From: Bacteroidales bacterium
GTDB taxonomy: Bacteria; Bacteroidota; Bacteroidia; Bacteroidales; UBA10428
NCBI GenBank assembly: GCA_016930375.1
Contig: JAFGGU010000071.1
Location: 62,001 to 126,000, forward strand
DNA: 64,000 bases
Direction: 5' to 3'
Both the position numbers and the translations under genes were made by a program. Positions 55,758 through 63,697 of the stretch are shown here, one piece after another. The first letter of the stretch is position 1. The number at the start of each line of letters is the position of its first letter. The notes beneath the pieces were generated by a model. It made no database searches. It was not told the DNA's origin and saw only the letters and a program-made list of their open reading frames with translations.

Positions 55758-56051
55758 TTAGCCGCAGCATCCGCCGCTTTTCTTCAAACCTTCAAGTTTG
55801 AATCCGTTCGTACCATAATCAATTGTAACTCCAGCCAACATGTCCCGGGCCTTGTCCTCCATAAAAAAATTCACATAATCAATCTTTTGCTGCATATCGC
55901 CCAAAGATGGCTTTTCAACAACAGACATTAGCAATGCCGGTCCAGAACATCCCTGCTGCGTAAAAATTCTAACGCCGGCGGTGGGACTTTCTTTGGATAT
56001 TAGCACTTTTTTAAGCTCATCAAGTGCTTGAGGTGTTGCATTCATGGCCAT
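55758..56051 (-). CDS. IscA/HesB-like protein with C-terminal GGCCG
   Basis: A 97-residue protein of the HesB/IscA fold, first gene of the ars operon. Cys35 (QGCSGP) and Cys95-Cys96 (GGCCG) take the places of the three iron-sulfur ligands of IscA. It begins MAMNATPQALDELKKVLISK (ATG 56051; 56045 also possible). The position in front of arsR suggests that it repairs clusters damaged by arsenite or binds arsenite at its vicinal cysteines; both are inference. Confidence 0.75.
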   Translation of the reverse strand: MAMNATPQALDELKKVLISKESPTAGVRIFTQQGCSGPALLMSVVEKPSLGDMQQKIDYVNFFMEDKARDMLAGVTIDYGTNGFKLEGLKKSGGCCG

Positions 56052-56070
56052 TATTAAAAAATTAAATATG

Positions 56071-56112
56071 ACGTAAATATACGTCTTATTTTAATATAAC
56101 GTAATAATACGT
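56071..56112. promoter_or_regulatory. Twin ArsR-type operators of the ars operon
   Basis: Two palindromes ACGTA-N4-TACGT at 56071-56084 and 56099-56112, 28 bp apart, about 20 bp before the first start codon. On the minus strand the proximal one reads ACGTATATTTACGT, so its arms enclose TATATTT, nearly the -7 element TAnnTTTG. A bound repressor would cover the promoter. Confidence 0.75.
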
Positions 56113-56233
56113 CATATTTTTTAAAAAATTTCCAGGCAGAGGTTTTACTAAAACAGGATTGTTTTGAATTTGATGTGTAGCGCTGTAAATGTCTGACCTC
56201 CTTATCATCATTTGCGTAGGTCCATATACTGCA

Positions 56234-56263
56234 TTGGATATCTGAAATGTTTAACTATTTTTG
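56234..56263 (+). promoter_or_regulatory. Promoter of prfC
   Basis: TTG (56234-56236), a 19-bp spacer and TATTTTTG (56256-56263). It predicts a leader of about 170 bases. The leader contains GGCGT/ACGCC and TACCC-TTT-GGGTA (56410-56422) hairpins, the latter 16 bp before the start codon. The rest of the 326-bp gap between the ars operon and prfC shows no gene. Confidence 0.55.
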
Positions 56264-56438
56264 CACCCTGAAATGAAAATCAGCATATCGAAATATTGCT
56301 TTACTACTCCACCATGATTTTCCAGGTACGGTTGGCGTTGGGCATTACGCCAGCAAAATAATTGCTTTATTGCCAATTCCTGTGTCAATTCTTTCTTATT
56401 TTTCACGTCTACCCTTTGGGTACCCTGAATAAATTACT

Positions 56439-58055
56439 ATGGATTTAAAAAATGAAATTAAGCGGAGACGGACATTTGCCATTATATCGCACCCCGATGC
56501 CGGTAAAACAACACTTACAGAAAAATTACTTTTAATTGGCGGGGCAATACAGGTAGCCGGGGCTGTTAGGAGCAATAAAATCAGGAAAACGGCCACATCC
56601 GATTTTCTCGAGATAGAAAAACAGCGGGGCATTTCAGTATCAACCTCGGTGATGACCCTTGATTATAACGGAAAGAGGATTAACATACTCGACACCCCCG
56701 GACACAAAGACTTTGCCGAGGATACTTATCGAACCCTTACGGCGGTAGACAGTGTAATACTTGTTGTTGACAGTGTAAAGGGTGTAGAGGAACAAACCCG
56801 TAAACTAATGGAGGTATGCAGGATGAGGGCAACTCCGGTAATGATATTTATTAATAAAATGGACAGAGAAGGCAAAGACCCATTCGACCTGCTGGAAGAA
56901 CTGGAAATGGAGTTGAAAATTGCCGTCAGTCCTTTCACCTGGCCAATTGGCAACGGAGTTAGTTTCAAGGGTGTTTATAATCTGGAAAAGGAAAGTATAC
57001 AATTATATGCTCCGGGTAAAACTACCCTGTCTGAAATGTTGCTGAACACACGCGATATTGAAGACCCCCTGTTGAAAGAACATATTGGCGAGGCGAACCT
57101 TGTAAAACTTTGGGAGGAAATTGACCTGGCTGATGACCTTTTTGAATCGTTCAACAAAACACTGTACCGCGAAGGGTATCTTGCTCCTGTTTTTTTTGGC
57201 AGCGCACTCAATAATTTCGGCATCCCCGAACTGTTTGAAACGTTTTTAAATATTGCACCGCATCCGCATGGTGGTAAAACAGCAGAAAGGATAGTTCTTT
57301 CTGAAGAAAATGCATTTTCCGGTTTTGTTTTTAAAATACATGCGAACCTCGACCCCAACCACCGCAACCGCATGGCTTTTTTGAGGGTGTGTTCAGGTAA
57401 GTTCGAAAGAAACAAAATGTATTACCACACCCGTTTGAACAAAAGGATGCGTTTTTCTTCCCCGGCCTCATTCATGGCAAATGACAAAAACACAATAGAG
57501 GAGGCTTTCCCCGGCGATGTAATTGGCTTGTACGACACCGGGAACCTTAAAATAGGCGATACACTAACGGATGGTGAAAGCCTTCATTTTACAGGTATTC
57601 CAAGCTTCTCGCCCGAGATTCTTAAAGAAGTTGTGAATAAAGATCCGCTTAAAACCAAACAGCTTGAAAAAGGGGTGATGCAATTAACAGACGAAGGATT
57701 GGCGCAACTGTTCATTCAGCAGCCCGGCAATATTAGAATAATCGGTACGGTCGGTGAACTCCAGTTTGATGTAATTAAATTCCGTTTGGAGCATGAATAT
57801 GGCGCTAAATGCGATTTCAGGGCTTTACCTTTTGTAAAAGCCTGTTGGCTTACATCCGCAAATCAACAAAAACTTATTGAAATGATTGACAGACGGGCGG
57901 CTACAATAGCTTTCGACAAATCAAACACCCCTGTCTATTTTGCAGAAAGCGACTGGACGCTTAAAATTGTCAAGGATGCCCATCCCGAAGTTCAATTTCA
58001 CAATTCATCAGAGCATCATGTCCGGGAAGAAATTATTAATGATGACCAAGAGTAA
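56439..58055 (+). CDS. prfC: Peptide chain release factor 3
   Basis: A 538-residue translational GTPase. G1 is HPDAGKTT (18-25), switch I includes [14 protein letters not shown]3 is DTPGH (85-89) and G4 is INKMD. Length and the RF3-typical [18 protein letters not shown] region distinguish it from EF-G and ribosomal-protection proteins. It recycles RF1/RF2 from the ribosome after termination. It is a plus-strand gene set into the middle of the minus-strand arsenic island, with its own promoter; no link to arsenic is evident. Confidence 0.95.
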   Translation: MDLKNEIKRRRTFAIISHPDAGKTTLTEKLLLIGGAIQVAGAVRSNKIRKTATSDFLEIEKQRGISVSTSVMTLDYNGKRINILDTPGHKDFAEDTYRTLTAVDSVILVVDSVKGVEEQTRKLMEVCRMRATPVMIFINKMDREGKDPFDLLEELEMELKIAVSPFTWPIGNGVSFKGVYNLEKESIQLYAPGKTTLSEMLLNTRDIEDPLLKEHIGEANLVKLWEEIDLADDLFESFNKTLYREGYLAPVFFGSALNNFGIPELFETFLNIAPHPHGGKTAERIVLSEENAFSGFVFKIHANLDPNHRNRMAFLRVCSGKFERNKMYYHTRLNKRMRFSSPASFMANDKNTIEEAFPGDVIGLYDTGNLKIGDTLTDGESLHFTGIPSFSPEILKEVVNKDPLKTKQLEKGVMQLTDEGLAQLFIQQPGNIRIIGTVGELQFDVIKFRLEHEYGAKCDFRALPFVKACWLTSANQQKLIEMIDRRAATIAFDKSNTPVYFAESDWTLKIVKDAHPEVQFHNSSEHHVREEIINDDQE

Positions 58056-58138
58056 AAAAAATATGATTAATAGAACCGCGAAAGAAGAAAAAGCATATGT
58101 GAAAAACCTGCTCAATGCAAAGTATGGCTTAAAATATT

Positions 58139-58621
58139 TTACCTTACACCTCTCATACTCAAAACCTTTACCAATTCTTCTTCAGGAAAAAAACCTTCAT
58201 GGCGAGAATATTCCTTCCCGGTTTCATCCAGAAATACCTGGGTTGGAATAGCAGTAATACCATATTTTTCGCCGTAGGGCCTTCCTTCCGGCGTCCATAC
58301 ATCATAAAAAAGCACATTCACCTCTTTGCCATACTTTTCTTTAATGGATTTCATTACAATCTGCATATGCTGGCAAGGTATGCAGCGAACTGATCCCAAT
58401 TCGATGAAAGTAACGTTATAAGTAGAATTATCCGATTGAGTGGTGTCTGCTGATACCATTGGCTTCCCTTCATTCCCGGCAGAGATATCTAATACCGCTT
58501 TGCCTTCAGCTATATTATCATTATTTACAGCACTTTTACAGCCCAGTACAAGGATGAGGGTTATTATGCCTAATGCCTTCATAGTAATTGGTTTAAATAG
58601 TTTCATGCAATTCATTTTCAA
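58139..58621 (-). CDS. Thioredoxin-fold lipoprotein
   Basis: A 160-residue thioredoxin-like protein with a lipoprotein signal (ITLILVLGC). Start candidates are ATG 58621, 58606 and 58582; the last two give better signal peptides. The redox site is RCIPCQHM (CxxC) and the cis-proline loop is ITAIPTQVFLD. It lies at the 3' end of the second metalloid module, facing the periplasm, and could supply or remove electrons for the ArsF-like or FmdE-like partners; that is inference. Confidence 0.85.
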   Translation of the reverse strand: MKMNCMKLFKPITMKALGIITLILVLGCKSAVNNDNIAEGKAVLDISAGNEGKPMVSADTTQSDNSTYNVTFIELGSVRCIPCQHMQIVMKSIKEKYGKEVNVLFYDVWTPEGRPYGEKYGITAIPTQVFLDETGKEYSRHEGFFPEEELVKVLSMRGVR

Positions 58622-58660
58622 ATTTATTAATCATTCCCAACGGGATGCCTTTGGTACAAA

Positions 58661-58774
58661 TTAATTTTTAGCACAATCGATGCAAACTTTTTTGTCGCCC
58701 TTGATACGGCGATATTCCAACACGGTCATTTCACCACATTCTTCGCAAAAGAAACCATGCAGCAGCACCTGCTC
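58661..58774 (-). pseudogene. FmdE-type zinc-ribbon tail, fragment
   Basis: 38 codons reading HGFFCEECGEMTVLEYRRIK then GDKKVCIDCAKN and a stop. The CxxC...CxxC ribbon matches the C-terminal part of the intact FmdE-family gene at 59746-60375 (CEICGEYVFERYLRVKDGKR, then ICIPC). A TGA stop immediately precedes it and no ATG is in frame; a GTG at 58768 could start a 35-residue mini protein. It is most likely the relic of a second FmdE-like gene. The remaining 200 bp up to 58982 show only a GGGCAT/ATGCCC hairpin near 58798. Confidence 0.7.
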
Positions 58775-58982
58775 TCAAGCCCATTGGCATTGCCGGGCAT
58801 TCATGCCCGTGAATTTTTTACCCGAATTCGAGCCATTCCTTTGGATCAATCATTTTTTATCCTATTACGTTAATAATAACCTTTGTTTTATTTGCAAAAT
58901 CATTAAAATTATAAGGTAAATGGGGACATTTATCAATAAGACATTTTGTAAAGTTTTTGAAATAATGATGTTCAAAATCAGA

Positions 58983-59735
58983 TTATACTATCAGTAAATC
59001 CCAGATCATTTTTAATGCAATGATATAAAGTATTATACCTATCGCAATTTTTACCTGTTTTCCACTCAATTTCCTTCTCATTAAATAAGCCCCCAGAATT
59101 GCACCTGATACTGAACCTATTGCACAAAAAGATATAAGTCCGGTATTGATATTTCCCAAGGAGACATGCCCTAAAAATCCTGTGAATGATGAAAATATTA
59201 CAACAAAAGCGGTTGTGGCCGAAGCTTTTTTTGGATTAAATCCCAGCCATACCAATACCGGTACAATAAAATTTCCACCGCCAACCCCTAAAAGTCCGCC
59301 CAAATACCCGGCAAAAGAGCCAACACCTATTCCAATACCAATTGTTTTCTTAATGTTTGACTCAATCGGCCTTTCCTTTGCCCTGTAAAACAGCATCATG
59401 GATCCGGCAAAAAGTAGAAATCCCACAAACAGCCAAAGTAATAATTCTCTTGGCAAATATTCAGCTGTTTTTGCACCAAGGGGAGAAAGTATTGCTGCAA
59501 CAATTAAAATAGGAATGGCAGTTTTAAAGACAATCAGTTTATCTCTGGCATAGATAATTGAAGCAAATATCATTGCCAGGGTGTTGAGAAGCAGGGCAGT
59601 GGACATTGCCGTTAACAGAGGTATCCCCAGGGCCAGAAAAACGGGTATCAGGATAAATGCCGCGCCCACTCCGGCTATGGTCAGAACGGTTGTGAACAGA
59701 AAGGTGATTATTCCGGCAATTAAATAGATTAACAT
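58983..59735 (-). CDS. Sulfite exporter TauE/SafE-family permease
   Basis: A 250-residue membrane protein with about eight helices. The two repeats begin AGVGAAFILIPVFLALGI and GLLGVGGGNFIVPVLVWLGF, the duplicated GxGGG-type signature of the TSUP family. Substrates of this family include sulfite, sulfoacetate and other organosulfur anions. It starts 11 bp after the FmdE-family gene, so the two are co-translated and may share a sulfur- or metalloid-containing substrate. Confidence 0.9.
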   Translation of the reverse strand: MLIYLIAGIITFLFTTVLTIAGVGAAFILIPVFLALGIPLLTAMSTALLLNTLAMIFASIIYARDKLIVFKTAIPILIVAAILSPLGAKTAEYLPRELLLWLFVGFLLFAGSMMLFYRAKERPIESNIKKTIGIGIGVGSFAGYLGGLLGVGGGNFIVPVLVWLGFNPKKASATTAFVVIFSSFTGFLGHVSLGNINTGLISFCAIGSVSGAILGAYLMRRKLSGKQVKIAIGIILYIIALKMIWDLLIV

Positions 59736-59745
59736 AAATCAATAA

Positions 59746-60375
59746 TTAATGTATTTCTGGATGATAAAAAACTTTCTCATCGGGTTCGTGACCGGCACAA
59801 GGGATACAAATCCGTTTACCATCTTTTACCCGGAGATAGCGTTCGAAAACATATTCGCCGCATATTTCGCAGGCAGCCTTGTTGAAAGAGCCTTTAACCG
59901 GCTTGTATGTATAATCGGGCATCAGGGTAGTAGTAAAGAGCTCTTCGTCAGTGGCAGTTAATACCATGTTGATAATATCCTGAGAGACATTATCAGGTAT
60001 CTGCGAAGGTTCAATGCTTTTTTTCCGGTAAGTGAAAAACTCGTGCGGGGCCATTTTATCCTGGAATTCGTTTCGCAGATAAATCCTGATAGCTCCATTA
60101 ATCCCGGGATACCAGAAAGTCGCGGCAATTTTGCCATAGTAAAGACGCTCGAACATATTTTTACCGAATGTGGCTCCTGTTACAGCCATAATACCATCCT
60201 GCATGCAGGTTTGCGGGTGGCCAACACCCATCTCTGAGAATACATGCATTTCGTGGTCTTTACAGCGTTCAACGCCTAATTTTTGAAGCGCCAGGCTACC
60301 CATGCGGTAACCTATTGGCATGAAGGGGCAGAGGTGTCCATGAAACTCAAATGCCCAATCGGGAATTTTGAACAT
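59746..60375 (-). CDS. FmdE-family protein with C-terminal zinc ribbon
   Basis: A 209-residue FmdE-like protein. The N-terminal FHGHLCPFMPIGYRMG (HGHxCP, Cys16) and ATFGKNMFERLYYGKIAATF belong to the FmdE domain; the end has a zinc ribbon with Cys169-172 and Cys190-193 (CEICGEY, ICIPCAG). In methanogens FmdE is associated with formylmethanofuran dehydrogenase, but bacterial homologues have no known reaction and no such enzyme is encoded here. It lies between an ArsR regulator and a TauE-type exporter. A binding or delivery role for a metal or thiol-reactive substrate is possible. Confidence 0.88.
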   Translation of the reverse strand: MFKIPDWAFEFHGHLCPFMPIGYRMGSLALQKLGVERCKDHEMHVFSEMGVGHPQTCMQDGIMAVTGATFGKNMFERLYYGKIAATFWYPGINGAIRIYLRNEFQDKMAPHEFFTYRKKSIEPSQIPDNVSQDIINMVLTATDEELFTTTLMPDYTYKPVKGSFNKAACEICGEYVFERYLRVKDGKRICIPCAGHEPDEKVFYHPEIH

Positions 60376-60435
60376 AATTGAATAGTATTAGATGAATTGC
60401 TTAATTTGAATGAATATACCTATTAAATGAAAATC

Positions 60436-60804
60436 CTATACCTGGCAAACCTTCTTTTTCTTATTATTCGCCGGACAACATTCAGTTCTTTTCTCCTTCA
60501 GTCCATCGATTATGGATGAAAAATTACTGAAATAAGCGTTAACCAGTGCAAATCCTTCATCATTGAGCCGGTAATTCTGACACAATCCGTCGGGTGTACA
60601 GGATATCAGCCCGACATCTTTCAATTTCGACATGTGCTGTGACACTGTAGATTTGCTTAATGGCAACCGTTCCGAAATATTACCTGCCGGACAGCCCTTG
60701 TATTTTGCCAGGTGTAGAACAATCTGCAGCCTTGCCGGATGCGACAATGCGTCCAGCAGGGGTGCCAGTTCCAGGGTGATATTCTGATAGGGTGCTGTTT
60801 CCAT
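60436..60804 (-). CDS. ArsR-family metalloregulator (second)
   Basis: A 122-residue winged-helix regulator: LLDALSHPARLQIVLHLAKY, recognition helix SERLPLSKSTVSQHMSKLKD. Cysteines at CPAGN, in the wing (SCTPDGLCQN) and in the C-terminal CCPANNKKKKVCQ could sense a metalloid; they differ from those of the other two ArsR proteins here, which suggests a different inducer. It lies 20 bp downstream of the DUF318 permease gene and 60 bp upstream of the FmdE-like gene. Confidence 0.92.
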   Translation of the reverse strand: METAPYQNITLELAPLLDALSHPARLQIVLHLAKYKGCPAGNISERLPLSKSTVSQHMSKLKDVGLISCTPDGLCQNYRLNDEGFALVNAYFSNFSSIIDGLKEKRTECCPANNKKKKVCQV

Positions 60805-60824
60805 TTTAAAATACCTGTCTGTTA

Positions 60825-62144
60825 CTATAATATGGATCCATAAATCAATCCGGTGATGGTAGCCATGATAATAACAAGGGTGACATAAACCGCAGTTTTT
60901 TGAGTACCAATTATTCCACGGATTACCAACATGTTGGGTAATGAGAGTGAGGGGCCGGCAAGTAATAAAGCCAAAGCAGGACCTTTACCCATACCCGATG
61001 CCAAAAGACCCTGCAGAATAGGGACTTCAGTCAGTGTGGCAAAATACATGAAAGCGCCGACAACCGATGCAAAAAGATTGGAGAATATGGAATTGCCGCC
61101 AACCAGTGCAGCGATCCATTCATTTGGGATCACTCCGGCCATGGCTGTATTGTCGTGTGTTGATCCCAGCAGAAATCCGGCGATAACAACACCCATGGCA
61201 AGCAAGGGAAGGATCTGCTTGGCAAAATCCCAGGTAGAAAGCGTCCACTGTTTGTTGTCTTCATCCCGTTTGTCAAGCAACGTAATAATACTCATAGCAG
61301 CAACACCTACCACCATGGGAACCAACGGATTTGGGGATACCATTCCTGCCACTGCCACTGCCGCTGCCGCCAATACAACATACTGCCATTTCAGCTTCAG
61401 TATGAAAATAAGCGAATACACCAGGAATAATCCGAAAAAGGATGTTATATACCATTTGTAAGCCCATATAAAATACCAGGCACTTTGGGTATCCCCACTG
61501 GCCGGTTTCCCCCAGTTGGCAAAAACCAGAATGAGCACCAGCGTGAAAAAATGCAGTGCAGTTTGCCACATGGGTCTTTTTTCGGGTGGAGGAATAATAT
61601 TCATCTGTTCTTCCTTTTTTACCTTTTCCTCTTTGCGATAAATAATGGCCATAATGGAACCAATAACGATACTAAAGGCAACTGCGCCAATTGTCCTGGC
61701 CACACCCATCTCAAAACCCAAAATGCGGGCTGTAAGTACAATCGCCAGGATATTGATGGCAGGACCCGAATATAAAAATGCTATGGCAGGTCCTAAACCT
61801 GCACCACGTTTGTGAATGCTTGAAAACAACGGGAGAATTGTACAGGAACAGACCGCCAGGATAGTTCCTGAGACTGCTGCAACCGTATACGCCAGCCACT
61901 TTTTGGCATTGGCGCCAAAGTATTTCAATATGGATCCCTGGCTTACAAAAACAGAGATCACCCCGGCGATAAAAAAGGCCGGCAGTAGACATAAAACTAC
62001 ATGTTCACGGGCATACCATTTAACCAGGTCGAGTGTAGCAGCTATAGCTGTATTAAAACGGACATTCTCAATGGGAAGGAAGAAAGCAAATGCGAAAACG
62101 GCAATAATCCAGGCAAGGATCTTAAATTCTTTTTTCAATTCCAT
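60825..62144 (-). CDS. DUF318/ArsP-type permease
   Basis: A 439-residue membrane protein of the permease family PF03773. The hallmark cysteines are in AVCSCTILPLFSSIHKRG (Cys99, Cys101), and a second half has ALLLAGPSLSLPNMLVIRGI, mirroring FLYSGPAINILAIVLTARIL in the first. Characterised relatives export trivalent organoarsenicals (ArsP) or heavy metals. The neighbouring ArsEFG-like genes favour an organoarsenical. A TTCGT-N6-ACGAA palindrome lies 21 bp before the ATG at 62144. Confidence 0.85.
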   Translation of the reverse strand: MELKKEFKILAWIIAVFAFAFFLPIENVRFNTAIAATLDLVKWYAREHVVLCLLPAFFIAGVISVFVSQGSILKYFGANAKKWLAYTVAAVSGTILAVCSCTILPLFSSIHKRGAGLGPAIAFLYSGPAINILAIVLTARILGFEMGVARTIGAVAFSIVIGSIMAIIYRKEEKVKKEEQMNIIPPPEKRPMWQTALHFFTLVLILVFANWGKPASGDTQSAWYFIWAYKWYITSFFGLFLVYSLIFILKLKWQYVVLAAAAVAVAGMVSPNPLVPMVVGVAAMSIITLLDKRDEDNKQWTLSTWDFAKQILPLLAMGVVIAGFLLGSTHDNTAMAGVIPNEWIAALVGGNSIFSNLFASVVGAFMYFATLTEVPILQGLLASGMGKGPALALLLAGPSLSLPNMLVIRGIIGTQKTAVYVTLVIIMATITGLIYGSIL

Positions 62145-62164
62145 AGATCAATTATATTTAGTAA

Positions 62165-62180
62165 TTCGTGAAACAACGAA
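62165..62180. promoter_or_regulatory. TTCGT-N6-ACGAA palindrome before the permease gene
   Basis: Inverted arms TTCGT and ACGAA enclose six bases. The same arm words occur at 63656-63679 before the arsE-like gene, so both may be read by the same ArsR-type repressor. Confidence 0.5.
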
Positions 62181-62199
62181 CATAAATTATAAAAAAATA

Positions 62200-62901
62200 T
62201 CAAAAATAAACCCTGATAATATAATAGATGCCCACCAGGATGAATAAAACCGAAATGACCCTGCGGAACCAGAGTTCAAATGATTTAACCTTCAGGTATA
62301 CATTCCCGATGCCGGAAACCGTATAGGCCAGCACCCAGGCAAAGATAATCACGGGAATTCCGGTGGCTATGGCATATACAATGGGCAGGTAAAGTCCGGA
62401 CGCACTTGACACAGTCATGGGTACCAGCATTCCAAAGTACAGAACACCGCTATACGGGCAGAATGCCAAAGCAAAAACCAAACCCAGCAATATAGCATCG
62501 AAATACCCCCAACTGGTTTTGTTTTGCATTTTAGAGGTAAGTCCGCTCATTCCCGGAAATTTTATTTTCAGTACATCCAGCATAAATAACCCGATGAAGA
62601 TCAAAAGCGGACCGATGAATTTTTCGCCATAGCGCTGGAAGAATCCTGAAAACTTAAACTGGTCCGCGCCCAGGTAGATGATAAGCGCAATGCTGGTGTA
62701 GGTAATGGCACGGCCCAAAGTATACAGCAAACCGTTTAAAAATACCCGGTTCCTGTTTTCTATATCCTTGCTGATAAATCCGATGGCTGTAATGTTGGTG
62801 GCAAGGGGGCAGGGACTAATAGCAGTAAGCAATCCAAGCATCATGGCAGATAACCAGGGTACCTGACTGTTTTCGAGTATACCTGTAAAGAATTCATTCA
62901 T
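62200..62901 (-). CDS. ArsG-family aromatic arsenical efflux permease (CcdA-like)
   Basis: A 233-residue membrane protein with six to seven helices and a CcdA/DsbD-like plan: AISPCPLATNITAIGFIS (Cys31) in the first helix and FALAFCPYSGVLYFGM in the fourth provide the paired cysteines. It resembles the ArsG permeases of arsEFG operons, reported in Shewanella to act with ArsEF on nitroaromatic arsenicals. It could equally be a transmembrane thiol-electron carrier supplying the periplasmic ArsF-like protein. It is followed after 55 bp by the DUF318 permease and preceded by the ArsF-like gene. Confidence 0.85.
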   Translation of the reverse strand: MNEFFTGILENSQVPWLSAMMLGLLTAISPCPLATNITAIGFISKDIENRNRVFLNGLLYTLGRAITYTSIALIIYLGADQFKFSGFFQRYGEKFIGPLLIFIGLFMLDVLKIKFPGMSGLTSKMQNKTSWGYFDAILLGLVFALAFCPYSGVLYFGMLVPMTVSSASGLYLPIVYAIATGIPVIIFAWVLAYTVSGIGNVYLKVKSFELWFRRVISVLFILVGIYYIIRVYF

Positions 62902-62908
62902 CTATTTC

Positions 62909-62971
62909 CACATTTACACATTTGCACACCTGCCTGCGTGACGGGCACTCCGGCAGGCAGGTTTGCACATT
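62909..62971. repeat. Composite repeat: CACATTTG units flanking CCTGCC/GGCAGG
   Basis: CACATTTACACATTTGCACA, then CCTGCCTGC and GCAGGCAGG, then TTTGCACATT. Same layout as the element at 14871-14920. It fills the gap between the arsF-like and arsG-like genes. Confidence 0.65.
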
Positions 62972-63392
62972 AATTCTTCAGCAATCCATCCACCTTTTCC
63001 TTTATCACTGCTCTGAATTTTTCCGGGTCATTCCGGGCATACATGAATCCTTCATTGGTGATGTTTATTTTTTCAGAACCATTCACCAGTAAAAGAGTCT
63101 GACCATTTACGCCCAATTTATCGGCGATGGTTTTGCTTGATGATTCATCGAGATTAACGGCTTTGAAACTGACTTTCCCCGATTTTATCAGCTCGGGATA
63201 AAGCGTTTCAATATTTGCCTTTGCTTCAGCTTCCACTGTTTTGCAGGTAACGCAGCGCGCGTTGAAGTGGAAATAATAGGCTTCAACCTTGCCGGACTTA
63301 CCGGCAGGTGTTGCTTCCCTGGTACTCTGTGCATTACATGCTACAACCAGTAAAATCAAAACCATAGCGAGGAATAATCTGATCGTTCTCAT
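62970..63392 (-). CDS. ArsF-family thioredoxin-fold lipoprotein
   Basis: A 140-residue exported protein with lipoprotein-like signal (LILLVVACN, Cys19). The redox motif RCVTCKTVEAEAK has Cys47 and Cys50. It matches the ArsF family, described as a subunit of a nitrophenyl (nitroaryl-arsenical) reductase. It starts three bases after the stop of the ArsE-like gene and precedes the ArsG-like permease, so the three form a compact unit. The reduction itself is inferred from family annotation. Confidence 0.82.
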   Translation of the reverse strand: MRTIRLFLAMVLILLVVACNAQSTREATPAGKSGKVEAYYFHFNARCVTCKTVEAEAKANIETLYPELIKSGKVSFKAVNLDESSSKTIADKLGVNGQTLLLVNGSEKINITNEGFMYARNDPEKFRAVIKEKVDGLLKN

Positions 63393-63395
63393 GGT

Positions 63396-63638
63396 TTATT
63401 GTTGATTTTTAGTGATTACTTCTTTAATTTCCGTTAGTGAAGGTACCCGTCCACTGAGTGCAATTTTTTCATCGATAACCAGCGCGGGAGTGCGCATCAC
63501 ACCGTAATTCATAATCTTCACGATATCTTCCACCTTTTCAATATCGGCAGCAATCCCCATCTCAGTAACTGCACTGCGGGTAACCTGCTCAAGCGCCTTG
63601 CACCGGGGGCAACCTGTTCCTAAAATTTTTATATTCAT
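63396..63638 (-). CDS. Small glutaredoxin-like protein (ArsE-like)
   Basis: An 80-residue thioredoxin-fold protein of the redox-active-disulfide type (MTH895/TM0996-like). The active site is GTGCPRCKALEQV with Cys10 and Cys13, followed by IADIEKVEDIVKIMNYGVMR and the cis-Pro loop TPALVIDEK. It is cytoplasmic. The order with ArsF- and ArsG-like genes suggests it is the ArsE equivalent and passes electrons towards the membrane; this is inference from position. Confidence 0.82.
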   Translation of the reverse strand: MNIKILGTGCPRCKALEQVTRSAVTEMGIAADIEKVEDIVKIMNYGVMRTPALVIDEKIALSGRVPSLTEIKEVITKNQQ

Positions 63639-63655
63639 ATATTCAAGAATTATTA

Positions 63656-63679
63656 TTCGTTGTTCGCAAATATACGAAC
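63656..63679 (-). promoter_or_regulatory. Promoter and overlapping ArsR-type operator of the arsEFG-like unit
   Basis: On the minus strand TATATTTG (63674-63667) is enclosed exactly by GTTCG and CGAAC (63662-63679), so the -7 element is the centre of the palindrome. A second arm TTCGT (63656-63660) lies next to it. The element is 20-40 bp before the ATG at 63638 and just after the arsR gene. Confidence 0.7.
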
Positions 63680-63697
63680 GTTAATATAAAAAAAAAG

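Noticed and set aside
56439-58055. Ribosomal-protection (tetracycline-resistance) GTPase
   Set aside because: The length of 538 residues and RF3-specific C-terminal sequence fit prfC; Tet proteins are about 640 residues with EF-G-like domains IV and V.
58056-58138. Small gene after prfC (MINRTAKEEKAYVKNLLNAK)
   Set aside because: It continues into the antisense of the thioredoxin gene, has no stop of its own before it and no recognisable family.
60825-62144. Arsenite carrier of ArsB or ACR3 type
   Set aside because: The paired AVCSCTILP motif and two-fold repeat identify DUF318/PF03773; a true ACR3 is at 54328-55389.
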